Source: Candidatus Omnitrophota bacterium (GTDB taxonomy: Bacteria > Hinthialibacterota > Hinthialibacteria > Hinthialibacterales > Hinthialibacteraceae). From it: a DNA stretch of 64,000 nt. Location of the stretch: assembly GCA_013177805.1 (NCBI GenBank), contig JABLXU010000001.1, forward strand, positions 145,267 to 209,266. Direction: 5' to 3'. The translations under genes were made by a program, and so were the position numbers. Shown piece by piece: positions 27,198 through 35,462 of this stretch; positions within the stretch are counted from its first letter, which is position 1; each line of letters opens with the position of its first letter. Under the pieces are notes generated by a model, which saw nothing but the letters and a program-made list of their open reading frames with translations, made no database searches and was not told the origin of the DNA.

Positions 27198-27293
27198 ATG
27201 CCCTGTGGAAAAAAACGCAAGCGCATGAAGATCGCCACCCATAAGCGGAAGAAGAAGAGAAGATTGAATCGTCATAAGAAGAAAAACAAGTAA
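27198..27293 (+). CDS. AURKAIP1/COX24-type mini protein, likely ribosome-associated
   Basis: A 31-residue, extremely basic peptide starting MPCGKKRKRMKIATHKRKKK and ending RHKKKNK, preceded by AAGGAGAGA. It matches the short bacterial AURKAIP1/COX24 domain proteins (DUF1713) of Bacteroidetes, Spirochaetes and related groups. Their eukaryotic relatives are mitochondrial ribosome-associated. The composition suits rRNA binding. It lies between tRNA-Leu and spoVG. Short length means it is easily missed in annotation. Confidence 0.85.
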   Translation: MPCGKKRKRMKIATHKRKKKRRLNRHKKKNK

Positions 27294-27419
27294 GCGAAGT
27301 TACTTGGAGGCTACCGTTTTTGAAGATTCAAAGCGGAAGCAAGCGGATGATTGAGAGTCGCCGGTCTTTTTCCATGCCGCCGAGGCGGAATCCGCATTAT
27401 TCAAGCGAGGCGAGGGATT

Positions 27420-27740
27420 ATGGATATCACAGAAGTAAAAGTCTATCCAGTCCGAAAACCAGATGACAAACTGAAAGCGTTTGTCACGATCATTCTCGAT
27501 GATTGTTTCGTTATTCGAGATATGAAAGTGATCAACGGAAACAGTGGACTGTTTGTGGCGATGCCCAGCCGGAAAAAAGCGGATGGAACGTATGCCGATA
27601 TTGCCCATCCCCTCAACAGTGAAATGCGGAAAAAAATGGAAGACTTGGTGATCCGCGAGTACAAAAACCTCATCGCCCAGAATCCCAATGCCGGGGATCG
27701 TTCCGACGAAGGTTACGATCCGGAGGCCCATTTGAAATAA
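27420..27740 (+). CDS. spoVG: Septation/RNA-binding regulator SpoVG
   Basis: 106 residues from ATG 27420 (MDITEVKVYPVRKPDDKLKA). Family features: TIILDDCFVIRDMKVI, NGNSGLFVAMPSRKK and YADIAHPLNSEMRKKMEDLV. SpoVG proteins are conserved in Firmicutes, Spirochaetes and others, where they bind RNA and DNA and affect division and surface gene expression. The length exceeds the core domain by a short acidic tail (GDRSDEGYDPEAH). A methyltransferase gene starts 48 bases downstream. Confidence 0.94.
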   Translation: MDITEVKVYPVRKPDDKLKAFVTIILDDCFVIRDMKVINGNSGLFVAMPSRKKADGTYADIAHPLNSEMRKKMEDLVIREYKNLIAQNPNAGDRSDEGYDPEAHLK

Positions 27741-27788
27741 AGTGCTTCCGGAGCGGAAGGGGGGAAAGAGGGGGACGGTAAGGCGTTC

Positions 27789-28457
27789 ATGCCCGAGCTA
27801 TTCGACTACAAAACGGAAAAGGTGGCCCATCTGATACGCCAGATTTGCCAACAACGCTTGGGGGAAGTGCTGGTAATCGGTTGCGGATCGGGTATGGAAG
27901 CCGCGATTTTAGCCCAACAATTGGGGGCTCATGTCGTGGGGATCGATGTGGAAGATGCCTTTGACCCTGAAGCCCGAACAATAGCCGAATTGCGGGTAGG
28001 AGATGCCGCCTCGCTCGATTTCGCGGATTCATCTTTCGATTTTGTTTATTCCTATCACACCTTAGAGCATATCCACCAACCCATGCCGGCTCTTCAAGAA
28101 ATGCGGCGCGTGTTGCGGGACGGGGGAGCCTTCTGGATCGGCACTCCCAACCGCCACCGTCTCTTGGGCTACCTGGGGAGTAAAACAGCCACGACCAAAG
28201 AAAAAATCCGGTGGAATTTCGTGGACTGGAAAATGCGGCTGCAAGGACGGTTTCATAATGAACATGGAGCCCATGCCGGATTTTCTGTGATGGAACTGCA
28301 GTCCATGCTTCAACAGGTATTTTCGCATGTGAAGGAGATGACCAACGCATATTATGAAGAAATCTATCATACCCGCCTGGGGCTGGTGAAAGCGCTCGAA
28401 TTTACCCGCCTCTCCCACATTTTATTTCCCGCGATTTATTTCGCCGGCCGCAAATAA
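27789..28457 (+). CDS. Class I SAM-dependent methyltransferase
   Basis: 222 residues. Motif I is VLVIGCGSGMEAAILAQQLG with the acidic loop VVGIDVED; DAASLDFADSSFDFVYSYHT and LEHIHQPMPALQEMRRVLRD are the methyltransferase_11 post-motifs. The C-terminal third is variable and basic. The substrate is unknown. It probably shares a transcript with spoVG and uvrC. Confidence 0.85.
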   Translation: MPELFDYKTEKVAHLIRQICQQRLGEVLVIGCGSGMEAAILAQQLGAHVVGIDVEDAFDPEARTIAELRVGDAASLDFADSSFDFVYSYHTLEHIHQPMPALQEMRRVLRDGGAFWIGTPNRHRLLGYLGSKTATTKEKIRWNFVDWKMRLQGRFHNEHGAHAGFSVMELQSMLQQVFSHVKEMTNAYYEEIYHTRLGLVKALEFTRLSHILFPAIYFAGRK

Positions 28458-28544
28458 GCACCGCCGTTTTTTTTGGCTTATCCGGAAAGCGCGCGTTCCG
28501 GCTACAATAACGGTAACTCCAGAATCCGTTTGGGGGCCGCGGTC

Positions 28545-30383
28545 ATGATCACAGGAGATCAACTCGCCCTGTTGCCGAATCAGCCCGGTGTGTATCTGAT
28601 GAAAAACGCCGCCGGGGACGTGGTGTATGTTGGCAAGGCCATCGATATTCAAAAGCGGGTGCGGTCTCATTGCCAGCGGCGGGACGGGCGTCCGGCATCG
28701 CCCTTTGTCGAGCACGTGGTCCAGGTGGATGTCATCATCACCGACAGTGACGCCGAGGCGTTGCTGCTGGAATACAACCTGATCAAGAAGCACAATCCCG
28801 TCTTCAATGTCAAGCTCAAGGACGACAAGCGGTATCCGTACATTAAAGTCACCACGCAGGAAGATTATCCCCGCGCGTATTTGACACGCACTGTGGAGCC
28901 GGATGGCGCCCAGTATTTCGGCCCGTATCCCCATGTCACTCCGGCACGGCGGACGTTATCAGCGCTCCACGAGATCTTTCCCATCCGCCCCTGCAAGTAC
29001 GAATCGGACCGGTTGCTCCAGGTGCGTCCTTGCCTGGATTACGAAATGGGACGGTGCTGCGCGCCCTGCGGCGGGATCGTAACCCGGGAGGAATACCTGC
29101 AGCTGTGCCAGGGATTGATCGATTTTCTGCGCGGCCGCCCGGAAGCCGTGATCCGCGTTTTGCAAGAGAAGATGCAGGCGTGTTCCGAGCAGTTGTTGTT
29201 CGAGAAAGCGGCCTTTTACCGGGACATTTTGGAAGCGGCGAAACAGTTCGCCGGCCGGCAGAAGATGATGCAGCATACCGTGGAGAACCAGGACTTCGCG
29301 GGATTCGCGCGGGTGCATGACATCGCCTGCGTGGCCGTCATCCGGCGGCGCGGGGGCCGGGTGGTGGGAACGTCGCACCATTTTTTGGATGATGTCTCCC
29401 AAGCCGGCACGCCGGAGATTCTCAACGCCTTCTTGATCCAGTTCTACGCGGTGAACACCGATATTCCCAAGGAGATCTTTCTCCCCTCCACTATCGGCAA
29501 GGAATCGTCAACCAGCCTCGAGAAAGCGTTGTCACGGCTTGCCGAAAAGCCGGTGGCGATCAAGATCCCCGTCCGGGGGATGAAACACGCCATGTTGCAG
29601 TTGGCGGAGAAAAACGCCGCCCATTACGCGGAAAAACAATACCGGCAGCTCCGCGGCGTGAAGAAAGGCGTGCCGCCCGAAGTGATCGCCTTGCAGGAAT
29701 CGCTCAAGCTGGAGGTGTTGCCGTTGCGCATCGAGGGGTATGACATTTCCAACATTCAGGGGAACGAGGCGGTGGGGGCGATGGTGGTGTTTGAGGACGG
29801 GAAGCCCTGCAAGGCCGGTTACCGGCGGTTCAAGATCCAGGGCGTGGAGGGGATCAACGATTACGCCATGATGCAGGAGATGCTGCGTCGGCGGTTTCAG
29901 CACGGCGGGGGGGATGAGGTGGAAAAGAAGCGTTTCGCCGAGCCGCCCGACCTGATCCTGATTGACGGGGGGAAGGGCCATCTGCGCGCGGCGATGGAGG
30001 TGTTGGACGAGTTGGACATCCAGCATTTTCCCATTTGCAGCCTGGCGAAACAGGAGGAGGAAATTTATCTGCCGGGCGTTCCCCTGCCCATCCGGCTGGA
30101 CCGGCGCCATGCCGGCCTGCGGCTGCTGCAGCAAGTGCGGGACGAAGCGCACCGCTTCGGGATCACCTATCACCGCGGTTTGCGGGGCAAGAAGATGCGC
30201 GAATCGAGCCTGCGCCAGATCCCCGGCATCGGCCCGGCGAAGGAGAGAGCCTTATTGCGGCATCTCGGCTCGCTGGAGAAGATCCGCTCGGCTTCGGTGG
30301 AGGAACTGCAAACCGTGCCCGGCATCGCGGAACACCATGCGCGGCGGATTTATGATTACTTTCATGGGGAGGGGGGAGAATAA
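28545..30383 (+). CDS. uvrC: Excinuclease ABC subunit C
   Basis: 612 residues from ATG 28545; an upstream ATG at 28473 adds 24 residues without family similarity. Domains in order: GIY-YIG nuclease (PGVYLMKNAAGDVVYVGKA, about 14-90) for the 3' incision, a cysteine-rich part (CKYES, GRCCAPCGG), the UVR domain near residue 210 (LLFEKAAFYRDILEAAKQF), the RNase H-like 5' nuclease (IEGYDISNIQGNEAVGAMVV), and tandem helix-hairpin-helix units (QIPGIGPAKERALLRHLGS). It makes both cuts in nucleotide excision repair with UvrAB. Codon use is GC-rich, like the backbone. Confidence 0.96.
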   Translation: MITGDQLALLPNQPGVYLMKNAAGDVVYVGKAIDIQKRVRSHCQRRDGRPASPFVEHVVQVDVIITDSDAEALLLEYNLIKKHNPVFNVKLKDDKRYPYIKVTTQEDYPRAYLTRTVEPDGAQYFGPYPHVTPARRTLSALHEIFPIRPCKYESDRLLQVRPCLDYEMGRCCAPCGGIVTREEYLQLCQGLIDFLRGRPEAVIRVLQEKMQACSEQLLFEKAAFYRDILEAAKQFAGRQKMMQHTVENQDFAGFARVHDIACVAVIRRRGGRVVGTSHHFLDDVSQAGTPEILNAFLIQFYAVNTDIPKEIFLPSTIGKESSTSLEKALSRLAEKPVAIKIPVRGMKHAMLQLAEKNAAHYAEKQYRQLRGVKKGVPPEVIALQESLKLEVLPLRIEGYDISNIQGNEAVGAMVVFEDGKPCKAGYRRFKIQGVEGINDYAMMQEMLRRRFQHGGGDEVEKKRFAEPPDLILIDGGKGHLRAAMEVLDELDIQHFPICSLAKQEEEIYLPGVPLPIRLDRRHAGLRLLQQVRDEAHRFGITYHRGLRGKKMRESSLRQIPGIGPAKERALLRHLGSLEKIRSASVEELQTVPGIAEHHARRIYDYFHGEGGE

Positions 30384-30538
30384 GAGAGGGGGATAGGAAC
30401 GGAATTCAGGCAGGGAGTTTGCTTTTTGGCGGCAAAGTCAGAGCGTTTGGCGCATAGGGGGAAGGAGAGGGTTGGTGTGGATTATTTTACACCAGCTGGC
30501 CGATGTGGTTTAAATCGATTCCATTCCCTCCGGGATGC

Positions 30539-30560
30539 GGGCGGACACCAAGGTCCGCCC
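30539..30560. repeat. Small perfect hairpin after uvrC
   Basis: GGGCGGAC and GTCCGCCC pair across the loop ACCAAG. Lying 156 bases past the uvrC stop and next to a family A repeat, it may be a transcription end or part of a compound repeat. Confidence 0.45.
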
Positions 30561-30568
30561 TTACAAAA

Positions 30569-30610
30569 ATTCCCTCACCCTAGCCCTCTCCCAGAGAGAG
30601 AGGGAATTTT
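30569..30610. repeat. Dispersed hairpin repeat, family A copy 3
   Basis: AATTCCCTCACCC then CCCTCTCCC AGAGA GAGAGGGAATT: the most complete copy, in which the outer AATTCCCTC and GAGGGAATT ends are complementary. Confidence 0.75.
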
Positions 30611-30691
30611 GGGGGTGGTTTTCATCAATCATTTCGAAGAGATACGAACAGGCGAACTGAAAAAAAGTACGCACTTGCCGGATGAGTCATT

Positions 30692-30920
30692 TTACTTATC
30701 CATGAACTCATCAATGGATACACCAATTTCTCGAATAATGGCTCTTATTGTCCCCTTTTTAATCGCTTTATTCCCATGATGTGGTACAGGTACTACACGA
30801 CCATCGGAATCCCGTACCCAAAGTTCATGAGAACCTTGTCCCTTTACGGTAAAACCGAAATCCAAAATAAACTAAACGCTGAGTTACTTCCTGATAAGTT
30901 AATTCTTTTAACTTGGCCAC
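30692..30920 (-). pseudogene. hicA: hicA toxin gene with a 1-bp insertion
   Basis: Directly behind hicB on the minus strand. From GTG 30920 it reads MAKLKELTYQEVTQRLVYFG then FRFYRKG and runs into a stop. Removing one base (the T at plus position 30839) restores QGSHELWVRDSDGRVVPVPH and HGNKAIKKGTIRAIIREIG, up to TAA 30694-30692. Both halves fit HicA: the GF...RxxGSHxxW core and the HGxxxIxxGTxRxIIR end. The catalytic His in GSHE is after the shift, so the toxin should be inactive unless frameshifting occurs. HicA cleaves mRNA when free of HicB. Confidence 0.82.
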
Positions 30921-31145
30921 TTAGTCAATTATGCCGACAGGAAGTGCTACTGTCATGCGAGTGTTCTGTTTGAAGTCAACGATTTCAAATCCCAGGGATT
31001 CTCCCCGTTCGGCTCGATACGCGGCGATCATTTTGACGACATCGACACAGTTAAAAACGGCTTCCTCGATGGAATCCCCTTCCGCGAAAGCGTCTTGCAA
31101 ACCGGGGACGGAGGCTAAATAGCCGTCATCGTTCATTTCGATCAC
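30921..31145 (-). CDS. hicB: HicB-family antitoxin
   Basis: 74 residues from GTG 31145. DDGYLASVPGLQDAFAEGDS and EEAVFNCVDVVKMIAAYRAE match the partial RNase H-like fold of HicB. Sequence similarity continues upstream of the GTG (VKRLFLLPIVIE) without a good start. An ATG at 31175-31173 would enter that frame if the T7/A7 run at about 31157-31163 lost or gained a base. So the N-terminus may also be damaged. It lies upstream of the frameshifted hicA, which leaves an antitoxin without an active toxin. Confidence 0.78.
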   Translation of the reverse strand: MIEMNDDGYLASVPGLQDAFAEGDSIEEAVFNCVDVVKMIAAYRAERGESLGFEIVDFKQNTRMTVALPVGIID

Positions 31146-31236
31146 AATCGGGAGTAAAAAAAGCCTTTTTACTGCTCATGAGTAGGATGGCCTTTCAATG
31201 TCTGGAAAGGTAGGATACCCTGCACTCTATTATACA

Positions 31237-31320
31237 TTATCCTTTTCCGACTTTGCGTAAGAACTCCACCACGCGGGCGGCTTCGGCGGGGGAGACGAGG
31301 GAGTGGGTGGGGAGGGTGAT
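31237..31320 (-). pseudogene. C-terminal remnant of a DegT/DnrJ-type aminotransferase (tentative)
   Basis: A GC-rich 27-codon frame on the minus strand reads ITLPTHSLVSPAEAARVVEF then LRKVGKG and a TAA (31239-31237). LPTHxxVSxxDxxRVVE is how many sugar aminotransferases end. Everything to its right is AT-rich and belongs to the acetyltransferase gene, whose TAA overlaps the first remnant codon. It therefore looks like the surviving tail of a backbone gene cut by a recombination event. Confidence 0.5.
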
Positions 31321-31934
31321 TAGTCTATTTCCTTTGTGTATAGATTCATTTCACGGCCCAATGGGGTGACAAAACTTTTTTCTAAACTCCATCCATTTCG
31401 GAGATAAAATGAGTTTACTTTATCATTATTAAATTTGTCAGTTGTGAGATAAACAGAACGAATACCTCTTTTATTTAATTCCTTTAAAAATGCATCGATC
31501 AATTGTTTACCGACATGCTTATTCTGATATTCTGGTAAAACGGCGATGGATGATAATTCGGCTCCGTCAACAGAATAAGCATCATTTTTTAGTCTCATTT
31601 TTACATTATGATATATCTTTTTGATTGTGCTCGGTTGATTAATGCATCGCATCAAAACAGCCAGGCCGAAACGAGGCCAATTCTTTCGTAATAAAATCTT
31701 GAAAAATTCCTTGGGTTTAGTGGAACCCGCAATAAATCCAATGACTTTTTCTTCTTTTTCTGTATCCACGGCCACAAGGGTGATAGCATTGGTTTTGTCA
31801 TTTATGAATCCAGAATACATTATTTTCAAAAAAGTGGGACCGAGAAAAGTAAGGAAGAAATTGGGAAAAGACAACAGATGAACTGCAGTTATTTGATCTA
31901 AATAAAAAATATTTGCCTGAATTGTTTTTATCAT
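31320..31934 (-). CDS. GNAT-family N-acetyltransferase
   Basis: 204 residues, AT-rich. The acetyl-CoA loop is seen in LSSIAVLPEYQNKHVGKQLI, followed by FLKELNKRGIRSVYLTTDKF and NSFYLRNGWSLEKSF. As the last gene of the polysaccharide operon, overlapping the glycosyltransferase start by 4 bases, it probably acetylates an amino sugar or a protein; the acceptor is unknown. Confidence 0.8.
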   Translation of the reverse strand: MIKTIQANIFYLDQITAVHLLSFPNFFLTFLGPTFLKIMYSGFINDKTNAITLVAVDTEKEEKVIGFIAGSTKPKEFFKILLRKNWPRFGLAVLMRCINQPSTIKKIYHNVKMRLKNDAYSVDGAELSSIAVLPEYQNKHVGKQLIDAFLKELNKRGIRSVYLTTDKFNNDKVNSFYLRNGWSLEKSFVTPLGREMNLYTKEID

Positions 31935-33046
31935 TTCATCAATATATTATTATAAATATCTCTTATTTTCTCTATTAATATCGACATTGAATAGTTCTCC
32001 TCTATATATTTTTTTAATTCAATGCCCATTTTCTTTGCCTCATCCCTATTGTCTGCTAAATATTCGATGTCTCTCACTACAGCATCGATATCACCCAATG
32101 GTTCCAAAAAACCAGTTTTTTCGTGGATAATAACATCGCTGCATCCAGGAATGTCATAGGAAATAACAGGTAAACCACAAGTTCCAGCCTCCAATACTAC
32201 GCGAGGCATTCCTTCACGTTGAGATAAAAACAAAAGGGCATTGCAAGAATTCAAATATTTAATAATATCATATCGGAAACCTAAATAGTTTAGATAACCA
32301 TTTTTTTCTTCGTTAATTATTTTTTGATGCAAGCTCTTGCAATTTCTTGAAATATCGCCCGCAAGCCAAAAAACAATATCGACGCGTTTGTTCTTAATCT
32401 TTTTACATACTTCAAGATAATCATATATTCCTTTTGATGGATGCAATCTTCCTACAAAAATTACATTAAATTTGCTTCTATCGACATCTTTGTGATAATC
32501 ATTAAATGGTTTCATTGAGACAGCGCTTCCGACAAGTATATTTTTCCCTTTTGGAATATACATTTTTAATTCTTTTTCATCTATTCTATTTTGAAATAAA
32601 ACACATGCTGCGCGTCTGGATGATAGTTTTAATAATCTTAAAAATATTTTTCTCATTATTTTTTTGATCCATTTATCTTGGCCTACAAATAAACGTCCTA
32701 ATCCACTAATTGTGATAATGCTTTTTTTATTGCCCGACAGAATAAACAAAGGGCCCAAAATATATAATTTTGTTGAATAAAAATGATAAATATCAAAGTG
32801 TTTTGTATTTACTTTTAAAAACAAATCCAATAAATTCACCCATTCCGACCATAAAGAAAATCCTTCTCCCATCCTTAAATAATAATATTTTATTCCATCA
32901 ATATTTCCGTTCATAGATGGCCAAAAAAAATTGAAATCATAAGTATCTTTTAATTCACTCGCAATTTTAAGCCGAAAGTCATTTCCAGGTAATTTTTTGT
33001 TAACAAAAATTGCTATTTTCTTTTTTGAATTATTTAATTCATTCAA
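31931..33046 (-). CDS. GT4-family glycosyltransferase
   Basis: 371 residues, AT-rich and lysine-rich. The GT-B donor half is clear: NVIFVGRLHPSKGIYDYLEV, LGFRYDIIKYLNSCNALLFL and SQREGMPRVVLEAGTCGLPV with both glutamates of EX7E. A C-terminal DAVVRDIEYLADN closes the fold. It would add one sugar of the repeat unit from a nucleotide-sugar donor at the cytoplasmic membrane face. Overlaps of 4 bases on both sides show tight operon packing. Confidence 0.9.
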   Translation of the reverse strand: MNELNNSKKKIAIFVNKKLPGNDFRLKIASELKDTYDFNFFWPSMNGNIDGIKYYYLRMGEGFSLWSEWVNLLDLFLKVNTKHFDIYHFYSTKLYILGPLFILSGNKKSIITISGLGRLFVGQDKWIKKIMRKIFLRLLKLSSRRAACVLFQNRIDEKELKMYIPKGKNILVGSAVSMKPFNDYHKDVDRSKFNVIFVGRLHPSKGIYDYLEVCKKIKNKRVDIVFWLAGDISRNCKSLHQKIINEEKNGYLNYLGFRYDIIKYLNSCNALLFLSQREGMPRVVLEAGTCGLPVISYDIPGCSDVIIHEKTGFLEPLGDIDAVVRDIEYLADNRDEAKKMGIELKKYIEENYSMSILIEKIRDIYNNILMK

Positions 33047-34200
33047 TGATTAGTCCTCACATTAATTGAATTTATTACGCCAGAATTTTTTAGACTTTCA
33101 TTTTTCAACAATAAAACAAAAGAAAGAAGTATCCAGAAAAGAGTAAATCGAAGACCTTGATGTGTTAAACCGTATGCAAGTGCAGGAACCAAATAAAGAC
33201 AAACACGGAAACCACACATCATACATACGCGCAAAAGCGCAGCTCCAAAGAGTAGACTACCGGGTATACCATAGCAAAATATCAATGTCCCCCAACTTGA
33301 ATGCAATTCACCCTGCATACTTGTATCATACCTTTCAAAAGCACCTTCACCAGCACCCAAAAATATCAAATCGTTATATAAAATGATTCTGTCATAACCT
33401 CGGCCTTCCCATGAATCATCCATGTCATGTCCAATCATCATGATTCTGCCGAAAGCACTAGAGACAACTGTGTAACGAAACAAATAGTTTTCGTAATCTA
33501 TACCAGCAATTAGAACGTAAGTGATTACAGACGTACATATAATAATTAATAGTGCACGAATATTATTCAATGTATGTAAAATAATCAGAAAAAAAATGCC
33601 AACCATCGATGCCTTGGAAAGAGAAATGAGGGATAAATATATAGATGCAGAAACACCTAGCATGGAAAGTAGCTTGTATTTGCCGATGTAATGATCATTT
33701 AAAAGGATCATAGATGTGGTGAGCAAGGCATAATAACCCAGTTGGTTAGGATTATTAAAAAAACCTACTCCTCTTGCATTATCGATCGGCTCAAAATAAA
33801 TAAATATAAACTGAGCAATAACTGTTAAAATTAAAGTAATTAGAAAAAAGTTGAAAAAATAATTTTTATATAAAGAATATAAATATAAAATATCAAAAAT
33901 TACAACTAAATTAAATATATAATACAGTGAATTAATTAGAATATGTAAATTATCAAGCGCAACCGACCAATAGATATTGATTATAAATGAATATATGGTG
34001 AACATAAGAAAAAAGATTAAAACCATTCTATTGCCTGACGGTATTTGAATTTTAGAAGACAAAATTATATCAAGAAAAATAAGAAAAGATAGGAAACAGA
34101 CAACCCAATCTGCTATTTGCGGTGTGCCGCTTGGAAATAAATAAAAGGGACTTAAAAACATATACAAAAACCATGTAGTGAAAAAAAGGCATTTTTTCAT
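33043..34200 (-). CDS. Wzy-like polysaccharide polymerase
   Basis: 385 residues, very AT-rich, with ten or more predicted membrane helices (for example FTIYSFIINIYWSVAL, YYIFNLVVIFDILYLYSLY, FFLITLILTVIAQFIFIYF) and a large polar loop with DDSWEGRGYDRIILYNDL and GAFERYDTSMQGELHSSWG. That layout is typical of Wzy polymerases and O-antigen ligases, which share little sequence. Placement between glycosyltransferases, with a second polymerase/ligase-like gene at 46.2 kb, supports Wzy here. Confidence 0.8.
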   Translation of the reverse strand: MKKCLFFTTWFLYMFLSPFYLFPSGTPQIADWVVCFLSFLIFLDIILSSKIQIPSGNRMVLIFFLMFTIYSFIINIYWSVALDNLHILINSLYYIFNLVVIFDILYLYSLYKNYFFNFFLITLILTVIAQFIFIYFEPIDNARGVGFFNNPNQLGYYALLTTSMILLNDHYIGKYKLLSMLGVSASIYLSLISLSKASMVGIFFLIILHTLNNIRALLIIICTSVITYVLIAGIDYENYLFRYTVVSSAFGRIMMIGHDMDDSWEGRGYDRIILYNDLIFLGAGEGAFERYDTSMQGELHSSWGTLIFCYGIPGSLLFGAALLRVCMMCGFRVCLYLVPALAYGLTHQGLRFTLFWILLSFVLLLKNESLKNSGVINSINVRTNH

Positions 34201-35444
34201 TGTTGTTCACTGATAGATTTCAATTCGCTTAGAATGCATGCCAGTTTTTCTGCTTGTGATCGTAGTGAATAGCAACGTACACGTTCTGATATTCCCACGT
34301 ATCGGCTTGAATGATTCTTTATTTGATTCAAAAAATGTAGAATTTCTTCCTCATTGGAGCAGAGACAACCTTTTCCCGTATCCTCCAAAATACCACCTAT
34401 CTCTGAACCGGGACAAGCGACAGCCATGACGGGAGAAGGCAAAGGGAGGAGTTTTAAAAATTTGCCAGTCAATATACCTTTCTGGTAATCAAATTTTGGT
34501 GAAATATCTTCAAGAACTAAATTACAGAATGAATGCCTTGCTTCTTTTATTGATTGTTGATGAGAAACCGGAGGTAGGATCTGAATATTTTTTGACAAAT
34601 GATTTTTATTAGCAAAATTTAAAATAATGCTTTCGGATTTTCTAGGTCCTAAGGAACGCAATTTAATGAACAAATCTGGATGCATTCTCATCGCATTCAA
34701 TACCATTAATATGGAAGGAATACGATTCTCATTTATAGTACCACCATAAAACAAATACTGTCCATTCTGATTGAGCCGATCATGTAACGGTGCAGTATCA
34801 TCATGCAAGTCTGACTGATTCCAACCATTGTAAATTACATAACTACATTTATGAAAAAATGAATACAAAATACTTGCCAAATGATTGCTGATCGTTAGCA
34901 AGCCAACGGTATTACGAATTAGCTTCTCCTCCATTAACCTATCAAAATAACTCAACAATTGATTTGAATAATGCAGCTGCCCCAGAGAACAAAGATCGCG
35001 ATAATCCGCAATCCATGGAATTTTAAATTTCCTTGAAATATCATTTGCAATAAAGAAAGGGGCCGCTGGACCATATGAACCGATAATAAAATCCATTTGT
35101 GAAAAAATGGGGGCATATTGTTTTAAGGATCGTTGAACCGCCCAATACCAACGTAATGAATAATCAAAAATTTTTGAACGGCATTTTAACTTCATGACGA
35201 TATTTCTTAACAACCCAATCCAACCATGAATTTCCTGAGATTTCTCATTATTTTTATGATTGAAACCGATTCGGATAATATTTTCTTCGGGAACTTTGCT
35301 AACCAGAGTACCGATGGAGTGGGTCGTTAGAATCCAGGATGTTATTCCATGATCACGTAAAAAACAGCTCAACTCATTGAAACGATGAGACGATATTACA
35401 TTGAGTGGTGGAAAATTATAGGTGATAATGAGCAATTTCATCAC
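34197..35444 (-). CDS. Glycosyltransferase (GT-B type)
   Basis: 415 residues. It opens with KLLIITYNFPPLNVISSHRF, the classic N-terminus of WcaI/GT4-like enzymes, and has SQMDFIIGSYGPAAPFF, WIADYRDLCSLGQ and, in the donor half, YLFYGGTINENRIPSI and LKLLPLPSPVMAVACPGSEI. The EX7E motif is weak. A sugar transferase for the same repeat unit. AT-rich like its neighbours; its stop overlaps the Wzy-like start. Confidence 0.8.
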   Translation of the reverse strand: MMKLLIITYNFPPLNVISSHRFNELSCFLRDHGITSWILTTHSIGTLVSKVPEENIIRIGFNHKNNEKSQEIHGWIGLLRNIVMKLKCRSKIFDYSLRWYWAVQRSLKQYAPIFSQMDFIIGSYGPAAPFFIANDISRKFKIPWIADYRDLCSLGQLHYSNQLLSYFDRLMEEKLIRNTVGLLTISNHLASILYSFFHKCSYVIYNGWNQSDLHDDTAPLHDRLNQNGQYLFYGGTINENRIPSILMVLNAMRMHPDLFIKLRSLGPRKSESIILNFANKNHLSKNIQILPPVSHQQSIKEARHSFCNLVLEDISPKFDYQKGILTGKFLKLLPLPSPVMAVACPGSEIGGILEDTGKGCLCSNEEEILHFLNQIKNHSSRYVGISERVRCYSLRSQAEKLACILSELKSISEQQ

Positions 35445-35462
35445 AGTAGGAAGGATATCTTA

